This document shows positions 31,637 to 40,076 of a DNA stretch of 64,000 nt, piece after piece; positions within the stretch are counted from its first letter, which is position 1; each line of letters opens with the position of its first letter. This DNA is from an uncultured Clostridia bacterium (GTDB lineage: Bacteria; Bacillota; Clostridia; TANB77; CAG-508). The position numbers were made by a program, and so were the translations under genes. The stretch covers positions 186,001-250,000 of the forward strand of contig CAKOXT010000002.1 of the NCBI GenBank assembly GCA_934130285.1, in the 5' to 3' direction. Below the pieces are notes generated by a model. It did no database searches, had not been told where the DNA came from, and saw only the letters and a list, made by a program, of their open reading frames with translations.

Positions 31637-33145
31637 ATGGCAGAAATATTAAATGATATTTCAAGAACTTTTAATGAATATCTATTATTACCAAATTTAA
31701 CAGATGAAAGATGTATACCATCAAATGTAAGTTTAAAAACACCACTTACAAAATTTAAAAAAGGTGAAGAACCAGAATTATGTGCGAACATCCCGTTCGT
31801 GTCTGCAATCATGCAAGCCGTTTCAGGTGAAAAAATGGCTATTGCTCTTGCGCGCGAAGGTGGATGTTCTTTTATTTATGGTTCACAATCAATTGAAACA
31901 GAAGCTCAAATGGTTAGAGATGTAAAAAAATATAAAGCAGGATTTATTGATAGTGATTCAAATGTAAAGATAGGTACACCTTTAAGAGATGTTGTTGATT
32001 TAGTTAATAGAACTGGACATTCAACAGTAATGATTACAGAAGATGGAACAAGTAAAGGAAAATTCTTGGGGCTTGTTACAGATAAAGACTACAGATTAAC
32101 TAGAGTAAATTTAGATGATCCAATAGATAAATTTATGGTTCCAAAAGAAAAACTAGTTTTTGCTAGAAAAGGAATTTCATTAGAAGAGGCAAATGATGTA
32201 ATTTGGGAAAATAAAGTTAGTTGTCTACCAATATTAGATGAAGATGATAACTTAGAATTCTTAGTATTTAGAAAAGATTATGAAGATAGAAAGAATAATC
32301 CAAATTCATTATTAGATGAGAATAAGAGATATATAGTAGGTGCAGGTATAAATACAAGAGATTATGAAGAGAGAGTTCCAGCTTTAGTTGATGCTGGTGT
32401 TGATATTTTATGTATTGATTCGTCAGATGGATATTCTGTATGGCAAAAAAATACAATCGATTTTATTAGAGAAAAATATGGTAACAATGTAAAAGTTGGT
32501 GCTGGAAATGTAGTTGATAAAGAAGGATTTTTATATTTAGCAGAAGCTGGTGCTGACTTTATAAAAGTTGGTGTTGGTGGAGGATCAATTTGTATCACTA
32601 GAGAGCAAAAAGGTATTGGTAGAGGACAAGCTAGTGCTTTAATTGATGTTGTAAATGCTAGAAATGAATATTTTGAAAAAACAGGTGTATATATTCCAAT
32701 TTGTTCAGATGGTGGAATAGTTCACGATTATCATATTACTTTATCATTAGCATTTGGCGCTGATTTTGTTATGATGGGTAGATATTTTGCTAGATTTGAT
32801 GAGAGCCCTACAAGAGTTTTAAAAGTTGGAAATAACTTTGTTAAAGAATATTGGGGTGAAGGTTCAAATAGAGCTAGAAACTGGCAAAGATATGACTTAG
32901 GTGATAAAACTAAAAATAAATTAAGCTTTGAGGAAGGTGTAGATTCATATATTCCTTATGCTGGACCACTTAAAGATAATTTGACTATTACAGTTAATAA
33001 AATTAAATCTACAATGTGTAACTGTGGATCTATTTCAATTCCTGAGTTCCACAAGAAAGCACGTTTGACATTAGTTTCTAATATTAGTATAAAAGAGGGT
33101 TCTGCTCATGATGTTATACTAAAAGAGATTGAGACTAAAGCATAA
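31637..33145 (+). CDS. guaB: IMP dehydrogenase
   Basis: NAD-dependent oxidation of IMP to XMP, the committed step to GMP. 502 residues. The TIM barrel is interrupted by a CBS pair at about residues 105-220 (DVVDLVNRTGHSTVMITED and LEEANDVIWENKVSCLPILD). The catalytic loop is GVGGGSICITREQKGIGRGQ with its Cys; phosphate binding is in CSDGGIVHDYH, and the flap region follows with EGSNRARNWQRYDLG. This loop form differs from the B. subtilis type (SICTTR) but is one I know from other Clostridia and Bacteroidetes. ATAGGAGG precedes ATG 31637. guaA follows after 27 bases. Confidence 0.96.
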   Translation: MAEILNDISRTFNEYLLLPNLTDERCIPSNVSLKTPLTKFKKGEEPELCANIPFVSAIMQAVSGEKMAIALAREGGCSFIYGSQSIETEAQMVRDVKKYKAGFIDSDSNVKIGTPLRDVVDLVNRTGHSTVMITEDGTSKGKFLGLVTDKDYRLTRVNLDDPIDKFMVPKEKLVFARKGISLEEANDVIWENKVSCLPILDEDDNLEFLVFRKDYEDRKNNPNSLLDENKRYIVGAGINTRDYEERVPALVDAGVDILCIDSSDGYSVWQKNTIDFIREKYGNNVKVGAGNVVDKEGFLYLAEAGADFIKVGVGGGSICITREQKGIGRGQASALIDVVNARNEYFEKTGVYIPICSDGGIVHDYHITLSLAFGADFVMMGRYFARFDESPTRVLKVGNNFVKEYWGEGSNRARNWQRYDLGDKTKNKLSFEEGVDSYIPYAGPLKDNLTITVNKIKSTMCNCGSISIPEFHKKARLTLVSNISIKEGSAHDVILKEIETKA

Positions 33146-33172
33146 AAATTTTAAAGTGGAAGGATTGTAAAA

Positions 33173-34711
33173 ATGAAAGAAAAAGAATTGATTATAGTAT
33201 TAGATTTTTATGGACAATATAATCAGTTAATAGCTAGACGTGTTAGAGAATGTAATGTATTTTGTGAAATATTACCTTTTAATACACCAGCAGAGAAGAT
33301 TAGAGAAAAAAATCCTAAGGGAATTATTTTTACTGGTGGACCTGCAAGTGTATATTTAGATGATGCTCCAAAATGTGATAAAGAAATTTTTGAATTAGGT
33401 ATTCCTATTTTAGGAATTTGCTATGGTATGCAACTTATGACTCATATGCTTGGTGGAGAAGTTAGAAGAGCTTATAAGAGAGAATTTGGTGAAATCAATG
33501 TTAATATTGATAATAAATCTTTGTTATTTGAAGGTTTTGAAGATACTAATACTTGTTTGATGAGTCATATGGATTATGTTGAAAGAATACCTGATAACTT
33601 TGAAAAAATAGGTGATACACCTGATTGCAAATTTGCAGCAATGCAAAATGTTGAAAGAAAATTTTACGGAATTCAATTTCATCCAGAAGTAAATCATACT
33701 AAGGATGGTGTGAAGATTATACATAATTTCTTATATAATATTTGTGGTTGTGAAGGCAATTGGAAGATGAATTCATTTGTTGAAGAACAAATCAAATTAC
33801 TAAAAGAGAAAATTGGTGATAAGAAAGCTGTTTGTGCATTGTCAGGGGGAGTTGATTCTTCTGTTGCTGCTGCCTTAGTTAATAAAGCTATTGGAAAAAA
33901 TTTAACTTGTATTTTTGTTGACCATGGTTTACTTAGAAAGAATGAAGCTGAAGAAGTTGAAGAAATTTTTACAAAGCAATTTGATGTTAATTTTATAAAG
34001 GTTGATGCTAGAGAAAGATTTTTATCTAAACTTGCTGGTGTTGATGATCCTGAAAAGAAGAGAAAAATTATTGGTGAGGAATTTATCAGAGTTTTTGAAG
34101 ATGAAGGAAAAAAATTAGGTCAAGTTGATTATTTGGTACAAGGAACAATTTATCCAGATGTTATTGAGAGCGGAGTAGGTGTTGGTGCTAAGATTAAGAG
34201 TCATCATAATGTTGGAGGATTGCCTGATTGTGTTGATTTTAAAGAAATCATTGAACCTTTGAGAGATTTATTCAAAGATGAAGTTCGTAAAGTTGGCGTT
34301 GAATTAGGTCTTCCAGAATTTTTAGTATATAGACAACCATTCCCAGGACCAGGTCTTGCAATTAGAGTTATTGGAGATATAACAGAGGATAAGTTGAGTA
34401 TTTTAAGAGAAGCTGATTATATTTTCAGAGAAGAAATTGCAAATGCAAAATTGGATAGAGACATAAATCAATATTTTGCAGTGTTAACTAATTTAAAAAG
34501 TGTTGGTGTAATGGGTGATGAAAGAACTTATGATTATACAGTTGCTTTAAGAGCTGTTACAACATCTGATTTTATGACTGCTACATGGAGTAAAATTCCT
34601 TATGAGATTTTGGAAAAAGTTTCTGCAAGAATTGTAAATGAAGTAAAACATGTTAATAGAGTAGTTTACGATATTACAGGAAAACCACCTGCAACAATAG
34701 AGTGGGAGTAA
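33173..34711 (+). CDS. guaA: GMP synthase (glutamine-hydrolysing)
   Basis: Converts XMP to GMP using glutamine and ATP. 512 residues, full length. The class I amidotransferase domain has Cys in ILGICYGMQLMTHMLGG and the His/Glu of GIQFHPEVNHT; the ATP pyrophosphatase domain has the P-loop ALSGGVDSSVAAALV, and the C-terminal dimerisation domain ends PPATIEWE. It completes a guaB-guaA operon for GMP synthesis. GTGGAAGGA precedes ATG 33173. A 14-bp terminator follows. Confidence 0.98.
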   Translation: MKEKELIIVLDFYGQYNQLIARRVRECNVFCEILPFNTPAEKIREKNPKGIIFTGGPASVYLDDAPKCDKEIFELGIPILGICYGMQLMTHMLGGEVRRAYKREFGEINVNIDNKSLLFEGFEDTNTCLMSHMDYVERIPDNFEKIGDTPDCKFAAMQNVERKFYGIQFHPEVNHTKDGVKIIHNFLYNICGCEGNWKMNSFVEEQIKLLKEKIGDKKAVCALSGGVDSSVAAALVNKAIGKNLTCIFVDHGLLRKNEAEEVEEIFTKQFDVNFIKVDARERFLSKLAGVDDPEKKRKIIGEEFIRVFEDEGKKLGQVDYLVQGTIYPDVIESGVGVGAKIKSHHNVGGLPDCVDFKEIIEPLRDLFKDEVRKVGVELGLPEFLVYRQPFPGPGLAIRVIGDITEDKLSILREADYIFREEIANAKLDRDINQYFAVLTNLKSVGVMGDERTYDYTVALRAVTTSDFMTATWSKIPYEILEKVSARIVNEVKHVNRVVYDITGKPPATIEWE

Positions 34712-34762
34712 AATTAAATAAAAATTATTTTAGATATTGATAAAATAATATGATTAGTATAT

Positions 34763-34799
34763 AATAACAAACGAACTTAAATGGTTCGTTTGTTATTTT
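34763..34799 (+). terminator. guaBA terminator
   Basis: A perfect 14-bp stem AATAACAAACGAAC/GTTCGTTTGTTATT (34763-34776, 34784-34797); short T tail. Confidence 0.8.
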
Positions 34800-34804
34800 G
34801 CTTT

Positions 34805-35039
34805 GCCAAGCTACTGGGATTCTATAATATAAATTAGTTAGAATGTCAGTATGCGAACGGCATATAATTTTGAGTTAATATTGAGGTATTGTCAATATGC
34901 TGAAATTCTTAAAACGAAGTGTTAGTATGTGGATGATATACATGTAATTTAATATTGGGGTATCGCCAAGCTGCTGAGATTCTTCGAACGAAGTGAGTTA
35001 GAATGTCAGTATGCGGATGGTATATATATAATTTAATAT
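34805..35039 (+). repeat. Tandem degenerate copies of the tRNA-Gln 5' end and its leader
   Basis: Units containing GCCAAGCT-type sequence begin at 34805, 34891 (GTCAATAT) and 34965, with the real tRNA's GCCAAGCG at 35049, so spacings are 86, 74 and 84 bases. The 34956-34971 stretch is identical to the first 16 bases of the tRNA. Each unit continues through an arm pair (ATTCT ... AGAATGTCAG, conserved in units 1 and 3) and ends in a TATATATAATTTAATATT-like stretch. The 34712-35278 gap holds this, the tRNA and terminators only. Confidence 0.7.
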
Positions 35040-35114
35040 TGGGGTATCGCCAAGCGGTAAGGCATCGGACTCTGACTCCGACATGCGTAAGTTCGAATCT
35101 TACTACCCCAGCCA
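35040..35114 (+). tRNA. tRNA-Gln (CTG)
   Basis: Full cloverleaf: acceptor TGGGGTA/TACCCCA, D arm GCCAAGCGGTAAGGC, anticodon arm TCGGA-CTCTGAC-TCCGA with anticodon CTG, T arm GTAAG-TTCGAAT-CTTAC, discriminator G and encoded CCA. Preceded by partial copies of its own 5' end. Confidence 0.95.
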
Positions 35115-35122
35115 TAGTTTAT

Positions 35123-35158
35123 AAAGGCTTTCAAGAAATTGAAGGCTTTTATTTTTTT
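35123..35158 (+). terminator. tRNA-Gln terminator
   Basis: A 12-bp stem (35123-35134, 35139-35150, two G-T pairs) followed by ATTTTTTT. Confidence 0.85.
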
Positions 35159-35229
35159 GCTAAAAATATGGTAATTGTCTATATAATAAGCAGAATTAAT
35201 TGCTTAAAAAACTAGATAAAATGAAAAAT

Positions 35230-35256
35230 CCCTAGAAACTATTATAGTTTCTAGGG
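35230..35256 (-). terminator. Terminator of the minus-strand acidic-tail gene
   Basis: A perfect 11-bp stem CCCTAGAAACT/AGTTTCTAGGG (35230-35240, 35246-35256); on the minus strand it is followed by ATTTTTCATTTT. Confidence 0.8.
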
Positions 35257-35278
35257 AAAGGGTTAATTAGTTGCTTGG

Positions 35279-35728
35279 TTAGTACTCGTCGTACTCATCG
35301 TACTCGTCATCGTATTCTGGAAATATTGGGTCTCCAAAACCATCATCTTCTGGGAACATTCGGGCCCAAAAGTATTCTTCATCAAGAGCGTCTTCTTGTT
35401 CCTTTGTGAGGGGTTTTAAAATAAAATCCTTATAGATGATGTTGAGTTCATCTACATAACCTTCACAGAGATAAGTTTTTTCAACCCACAATATTTCGTT
35501 GTTATGCATTATACCCCTGCATTTTTTTAAAGCTTCATGGAAATCTACAGGGTAAAAAATACATTCAGAAATAACTTTCTGGCTTAAAACATTTTTACTA
35601 TTCTTAGAATAATGTTCTAAGACCCAGAAGTCTTCGTATGTTTGCCTGAGAATATACCGTGCTGATAATGGGGCATCGGTATATGAGTCGACATAACTAA
35701 CATTTTTGATCTTTTCAATTTTTTTCAT
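35279..35728 (-). CDS. Hypothetical protein, 149 aa, with D/E/Y repeat tail
   Basis: Not recognised. The N-terminal half is basic to neutral (KKIEKIKNVSYVDSYTDAPL), the C-terminal 40 residues strongly acidic, ending FPEYDDEYDEYDEY; the tail is encoded by a short DNA repeat (GTACTCGTCGTACTCATCG on the plus strand). AAAGGAG precedes ATG 35728; an upstream in-frame start at 35767 lacks a ribosome site. Two hand-counted lines give about 44% G+C, the highest in the window. Own promoter and terminator. It resembles the loci at 2.9 kb and 12.4-13.1 kb in composition and isolation, though I see no sequence similarity. Confidence 0.7.
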   Translation of the reverse strand: MKKIEKIKNVSYVDSYTDAPLSARYILRQTYEDFWVLEHYSKNSKNVLSQKVISECIFYPVDFHEALKKCRGIMHNNEILWVEKTYLCEGYVDELNIIYKDFILKPLTKEQEDALDEEYFWARMFPEDDGFGDPIFPEYDDEYDEYDEY

Positions 35729-35809
35729 AACTAATACTCCTTTAAAAATGAACGATTGTATTAACAATCTGTCAATCTGTTTTTTATGTTATATCCTTCT
35801 TACAATTAA

Positions 35810-35838
35810 AGTATAACATGATTATGTAAACAAGTAAA
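35810..35838 (-). promoter_or_regulatory. Promoter of the acidic-tail gene
   Basis: On the minus strand TTTACT (35838-35833), a 17-base spacer, TATACT (35815-35810). Confidence 0.55.
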
Positions 35839-35969
35839 ATTGATTATTTTAATGCTAAATATAAGTTTTACTTATATTTGATTATTGCGTTTTGAGGAGA
35901 AAAATATTATAAAAAATATAAAAGTATAGATGTAATGTCGAATATTGGTGTTTTAGTGGAAATCTTTGG

Positions 35970-35998
35970 TTGCTTAATTATATGTAGTTTGATATAAT
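35970..35998 (+). promoter_or_regulatory. Promoter of the lipid kinase-dxs operon
   Basis: TTGCTT (35970-35975), a 17-base spacer, TATAAT (35993-35998), 31 bases before the first ATG. Confidence 0.65.
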
Positions 35999-36029
35999 AC
36001 AAATGTTTAGATTGGTATAGGAGAATGTT

Positions 36030-36671
36030 ATGAATAATTTAGTTGGAGTTATTGTTTCAGCAATATATATAGTAGCGGTTGTTGTTGCGTCAAAATTTAT
36101 GAGTAAGTTTGGGGAAGAAGCTAGTAGAAAGTTTATACATGTTTTGCTTTCAAATGTATGGATTATTTATATGTTATTTATTGATTCATTAGTGCCAGCA
36201 TGTATATTACCAATTGCTTTTGTAATTATAAATACGTTATCATATAAATTTAAATTAATAAAATCTATGGAACGTGAAGAAAATGATGGATTTGGAACAA
36301 TTTATTATGCTGTTTCAATGTTAGTGGTTTCTATTATTGCATATGTGGCTGGTGATCCTAGAATAGGTGCAACAGGAATATTAATTATGGGATATGGCGA
36401 TGGTTTTGCAGCAATAATTGGAAAGAAGATAAAGAGTAAAAAATATAAAATAGGGAAAACAACAAAGAGTATAGCTGGTTCATTAACTATGTTTATAATT
36501 AGTTTATTTATTTCTTTTATAGTATTAAAAATGATAGGAGTTAAATATTTGATTTTTGATTCTTTTGGAATAGCTGTAGTTGCAACTATTTTGGAGGCTA
36601 TTTCTATAAAAGGATTTGATAATATTACTGTACCGGTGATTACAACGATATTGACTTTTTTAGCAATGTAG
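36030..36671 (+). CDS. CTP-dependent polyprenol/phytol/diacylglycerol kinase-like membrane protein
   Basis: 213 residues with about six membrane segments. It shows the marks of the DGK1/SEC59/VTE5 family, which uses CTP to phosphorylate dolichol, phytol or diacylglycerol: EEASRKFIHVLLSN near the N-terminus, GYGDGFAAIIGKKI in the middle and KTTKSIAGSLTMFI after it. ATAGGAG precedes ATG 36030. dxs starts 10 bases after its stop, so the two are co-transcribed; that context (isoprenoid precursor synthesis) favours a polyprenol or other isoprenoid alcohol as substrate over diacylglycerol, but this is inference. Confidence 0.8.
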   Translation: MNNLVGVIVSAIYIVAVVVASKFMSKFGEEASRKFIHVLLSNVWIIYMLFIDSLVPACILPIAFVIINTLSYKFKLIKSMEREENDGFGTIYYAVSMLVVSIIAYVAGDPRIGATGILIMGYGDGFAAIIGKKIKSKKYKIGKTTKSIAGSLTMFIISLFISFIVLKMIGVKYLIFDSFGIAVVATILEAISIKGFDNITVPVITTILTFLAM

Positions 36672-36681
36672 GGGGACTTAT

Positions 36682-38550
36682 ATGATTTTAGATAAGGTAA
36701 ATATGCCTGATGATCTTAAGAAATTGACTATTAATGAAAAAAATGAATTAGCGGGAGAGCTACGTGAAAAAATTATAGATATAGTGTCTAAAAATGGTGG
36801 ACATTTGGCTTCAAACTTAGGAGTGGTAGAGTTAACAATTGCTCTTCATTCTGTTTTTAATATGCCTGAAGATAAAATTGTTTGGGATGTCGGACATCAA
36901 ACGTATGTGCATAAAATGCTGACTGGAAGAAAAGATAAGATGAAGTCATTGAGAAAAATGGATGGGTTAGCTGGATTTCCAAGATCATCAGAATCAGAAT
37001 ATGATAGTTTTGATACAGGCCATAGTAGTACGTCTATTTCTGTTGCTTTGGGTATGGCTAGAGCTAGAGATATATTACATAAAGATAATAAAGTTATTGC
37101 AGTGATTGGTGATGGAGCTTTAACTGGTGGAATGGCCTTAGAAGCTTTAAATGATGCTGGAATAAGCAAAACTAATATGATTGTTATTGTAAATGATAAT
37201 GAAATGAGTATTGCTAAAAACACAGGTGGATTAGCAATGATGCTTGCAAAACTTAGAACGAAGAAGTTTTATATTAATTCTAATATTTCCGCTAAAAATT
37301 TTATTAGAAAAATACCTATTGTTGGTGAGAAAATAGTAAAGATTGTTGTAAAGTTGAAGAGTAGTATTAAGCAATTGATAATTCCTAAAATGTTTTTTGA
37401 AAACATAGGATTTAGATATTTAGGGCCGGTTGATGGTCATGATATTGAAAAATTGGAAGGTATTTTGAAAATTAGTAAAGAACTTGATGGACCTGTTTTA
37501 ATTCATGTTGTTACTAAAAAGGGAAAAGGATATAAGTTTGCTGAAGAAAATCCAGATAAATATCATTCTACTTCAGCTTTTAATATTGAAACAGGAGAGA
37601 AGATAAAAAAATCAAGTAAAGATTATTCAAAAGTAATGGGAGAAAAATTAGTAAAACTTGCTGAAAAAAATGAAAAAATTGTTGCTGTTACTGCTGCAAT
37701 GGAAGCTGGAACAGGATTAACAGAGTTTGCAGAGAAATTTCCTGATAGATTTTTTGATGTTGAAATTGCTGAACAACATGCATTAGGAATGGTGGCTGGT
37801 ATGGCAAAGTCGGGACTTAAACCGGTTATTCCAATATATTCTTCTTTTTTACAGAGAGGTTATGATCAATTAATCCATGATATTGCTTTGCAAAAGTTGT
37901 CAGTTGTGGTTTGTGTTGATAGAGCGGGGATAGTTGGAAATGATGGGGATACTCATCAAGGAATACTTGATTTATCTTTCTTAGAAACTATTCCGAATTT
38001 TACAGTCATGGCTCCAAAAAATTTTGAAGAACTTGAGGTGATGCTTGAGTATGCAATTAATTTTGATGGACCTATTGCTATAAGATATCCAAGAGGTGGA
38101 GAAGGTTCGTATAAGTTTGAAAATGCTAATGATAAAATTGAAATTGCCAAAAGTGAAATTTTAAGAGAAGGTGGGAATGTTACTATTTTTGCTGTTGGAA
38201 AAATGGTTGCATATGCGATGGAGGTTTCTGAAAAGTTAAAAGAGAAAAATATTAGTGCTGAGGTTATAAATGCTAGATTTGTTAAACCTTTGGATGAGAA
38301 AACATTAAAAAAATCTATAGAGAAAACAAAGAAAGTTGTTACTATTGAAGATAATATTGAATATTCTGGATTTGCTAGTGCAGTAGATAAGTGCTTGACT
38401 AATTTGGAATGTAATATTCTTAACTTAGGATATCCAGATGAGTTTATTAAACATGGATCACCAGCTGATATTGAAGCTAAATATGGTTTAGATGTTGATA
38501 GCATAACAGGAAAAATTATAGAATTTGTTGGAAACGAAAATGAAGAATAA
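36682..38550 (+). CDS. dxs: 1-deoxy-D-xylulose-5-phosphate synthase
   Basis: A thiamine diphosphate enzyme joining pyruvate and glyceraldehyde-3-phosphate, the first step of the MEP isoprenoid pathway. 622 residues. ThDP/Mg binding is in VIGDGALTGGMALEALNDAG; other signatures are WDVGHQTYVHKMLTGR, VDRAGIVGNDGDTHQGILDL and IRYPRGGEG, with a C-terminal transketolase domain. Dxs from other bacteria usually has EDGPTHHG where NDGDTHQG stands here. GGGGGAC precedes ATG 36682. It overlaps the next gene by 11 bases. Confidence 0.96.
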   Translation: MILDKVNMPDDLKKLTINEKNELAGELREKIIDIVSKNGGHLASNLGVVELTIALHSVFNMPEDKIVWDVGHQTYVHKMLTGRKDKMKSLRKMDGLAGFPRSSESEYDSFDTGHSSTSISVALGMARARDILHKDNKVIAVIGDGALTGGMALEALNDAGISKTNMIVIVNDNEMSIAKNTGGLAMMLAKLRTKKFYINSNISAKNFIRKIPIVGEKIVKIVVKLKSSIKQLIIPKMFFENIGFRYLGPVDGHDIEKLEGILKISKELDGPVLIHVVTKKGKGYKFAEENPDKYHSTSAFNIETGEKIKKSSKDYSKVMGEKLVKLAEKNEKIVAVTAAMEAGTGLTEFAEKFPDRFFDVEIAEQHALGMVAGMAKSGLKPVIPIYSSFLQRGYDQLIHDIALQKLSVVVCVDRAGIVGNDGDTHQGILDLSFLETIPNFTVMAPKNFEELEVMLEYAINFDGPIAIRYPRGGEGSYKFENANDKIEIAKSEILREGGNVTIFAVGKMVAYAMEVSEKLKEKNISAEVINARFVKPLDEKTLKKSIEKTKKVVTIEDNIEYSGFASAVDKCLTNLECNILNLGYPDEFIKHGSPADIEAKYGLDVDSITGKIIEFVGNENEE

Positions 38551-39313
38551 AGATGATGAAAATGATTTATTAATTGCAAAAGTTTTTGATAAGAAAAAAT
38601 TTTGCAATACTAGAAATAAAATTACATATACAGATTTTTTAAATGAAAAAGAACAGGCTATTATTAGTAGAAATATGAATCTTGACAATGCTTTTTTCTA
38701 TGGTGGAAACGAAAATGCTGATAGAAAAATACTAGTTTTTTATCCTGAAAAAATAGATGAAGGATTAGCTAGAAAAAGTTTGAATTCAGTATTGTCTGTT
38801 TTAAGAATAGAATTGCCAAACGAAATGAAAGGTGAATATGAACATAGAAATTATTTATCTGCATTGATTAAGATTGGTATTGAAAGAGCAAAAATAGGTG
38901 ACATTTTAGTGGATAATGATGGTGCAGATATTATTGTTTTTAATGCTAATAAAGAATTTATAAAGCAAGCATTAATGGAATTAACACGATTTAAGAAGTC
39001 TAGATTTGAAGAAATAGACATTGAAAATGTTAGAAATAAAATTGACAATTTTGAGGATATGACGATTATTGTAGCTAGTATGCGAATTGACAATATTGTT
39101 TCAGAACTAGCAAGATGTTCAAGAAGTGGAGCAGATGAGTATATAATTGATGAAAGAGTTTTAGTTAATTATGAAACTGTTTTAAAAGGTTCTAAATTGG
39201 TTGAAAATGGTGATGTTGTAACCATAAGAGGAAAAGGAAAGTTTATAATTGACGGGTTGGTCAGAAATACTAGAAACGATAGATATGTTTTGAAAGTTAG
39301 AAAATACGCATAA
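38540..39313 (+). CDS. YlmH-like S4-domain RNA-binding protein
   Basis: 257 residues. The layout is that of YlmH: an N-terminal domain with YTDFLNEKEQAIISRNMNLD, a central alpha/beta domain (HRNYLSALIKIGIERAKIGD, then ILVDNDGADIIVFNANKEFI), and a C-terminal S4 domain (RIDNIVSELARCSRSGADEY, then VTIRGKGKFIIDGLVRNTR). In Bacilli YlmH sits in the division-septum gene cluster and acts in ribosome quality control; here it follows dxs, where Firmicutes more often carry the S4-domain methylase TlyA. ATG 38540 lies inside dxs; a TTG at 38525 is less likely. Its ribosome site is weak, suggesting translational coupling. Confidence 0.8.
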   Translation: MKNKDDENDLLIAKVFDKKKFCNTRNKITYTDFLNEKEQAIISRNMNLDNAFFYGGNENADRKILVFYPEKIDEGLARKSLNSVLSVLRIELPNEMKGEYEHRNYLSALIKIGIERAKIGDILVDNDGADIIVFNANKEFIKQALMELTRFKKSRFEEIDIENVRNKIDNFEDMTIIVASMRIDNIVSELARCSRSGADEYIIDERVLVNYETVLKGSKLVENGDVVTIRGKGKFIIDGLVRNTRNDRYVLKVRKYA

Positions 39314-39347
39314 AATAGCCGGATATAGCAATTTTTAAAATAAAATA

Positions 39348-39388
39348 TTGCAAACTTTACTCTAAAAATATATAATATTATATATTTT
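39348..39388 (+). promoter_or_regulatory. tetR promoter with 24-bp perfect palindrome on the -10
   Basis: TTGCAA (39348-39353), a 17-base spacer, TATAAT (39371-39376). A perfect palindrome, AAAATATATAAT and its complement (39365-39388), is centred on the -10 and is a good candidate operator for the TetR product. Confidence 0.65.
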
Positions 39389-39410
39389 GTAATGGGTGAT
39401 TATAGAAATT

Positions 39411-39974
39411 ATGAATAAAACAAAGAGAAAAATTTTTGAGGCTTCTATGAAGTTGTTTGCTGAAAAAGGTTATGATGCAACAAGCGTAGAAGAAATTACG
39501 GCCACAGTGGGAGTAGCTAAAGGAACATTATATTATCATTTTTCTAGTAAAGAGGAGATTTATAACTTTTTATTAGAAGAAGGAACGAAGCTTTTAATTA
39601 ATAATATAGATGTTAAAGTTTCAAAATTAAATAATTCTATTGATAAGTTAAGATCAATTGCTTTACTTCAATTGAGAGTAATAACTAAGTATCAAAATTT
39701 GATAACTATTTATTTATCTCAAGTATGGGGAAGTGATCAAAGAAATCAAAAATGTCAAAAATATATAAATGATTATATTAGTAAAATTAATGAAATTGTT
39801 GAAGATGGAATAAAAAAAGGTGAATTGAAAGAAGGAAATAGTGAAATTATTGCTTCTGAGATTTTTGCTTTTACATGTGCTGGATTTATGTATAAAATAA
39901 AATCTGGTAAACCAATTGACGTTAAAGAACTATGTATAGAGTTTGATAAAATGATATATGGTTTGAAGAAATAA
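39411..39974 (+). CDS. TetR-family transcriptional regulator
   Basis: 187 residues. The N-terminal helix-turn-helix is clear (IFEASMKLFAEKGYDATSVE then EITATVGVAKGTLYYHFSSK then EEIYNFLL); the rest is a helical ligand-binding domain. It lies upstream of an acyl-CoA synthetase on the same strand with a 102-base gap, so by analogy with FadR/FabR-type TetR proteins it may sense a fatty acyl ligand. A palindrome covers its own -10. ATG 39411 is chosen because a GTG at 39396 has no ribosome site; the GGGTGA site is a little far, so the start is less certain. Confidence 0.88.
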   Translation: MNKTKRKIFEASMKLFAEKGYDATSVEEITATVGVAKGTLYYHFSSKEEIYNFLLEEGTKLLINNIDVKVSKLNNSIDKLRSIALLQLRVITKYQNLITIYLSQVWGSDQRNQKCQKYINDYISKINEIVEDGIKKGELKEGNSEIIASEIFAFTCAGFMYKIKSGKPIDVKELCIEFDKMIYGLKK

Positions 39975-40076
39975 TATAATATGTGATATTTGAAATTAAA
40001 ATGGAGAGATTTAAAACGTGAGTATAAGCAACAATAACTTGTTTGCTCTGAAATTGAGGAAGGATTGATTAAAGAA

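Noticed and set aside
34909..35215. Overlapping open frames on both strands around the tRNA-Gln
   Set aside because: They consist of tRNA and repeat sequence, lack ribosome sites and have no protein-like composition.
37956..38579. Long reverse-strand open frame (207 codons) inside dxs
   Set aside because: It is a mirror of the A/T-rich dxs codons, has no ribosome site, and dxs is certain on the other strand. The same applies to other reverse frames inside mreB, clpC, sigma-factor and obgE genes.
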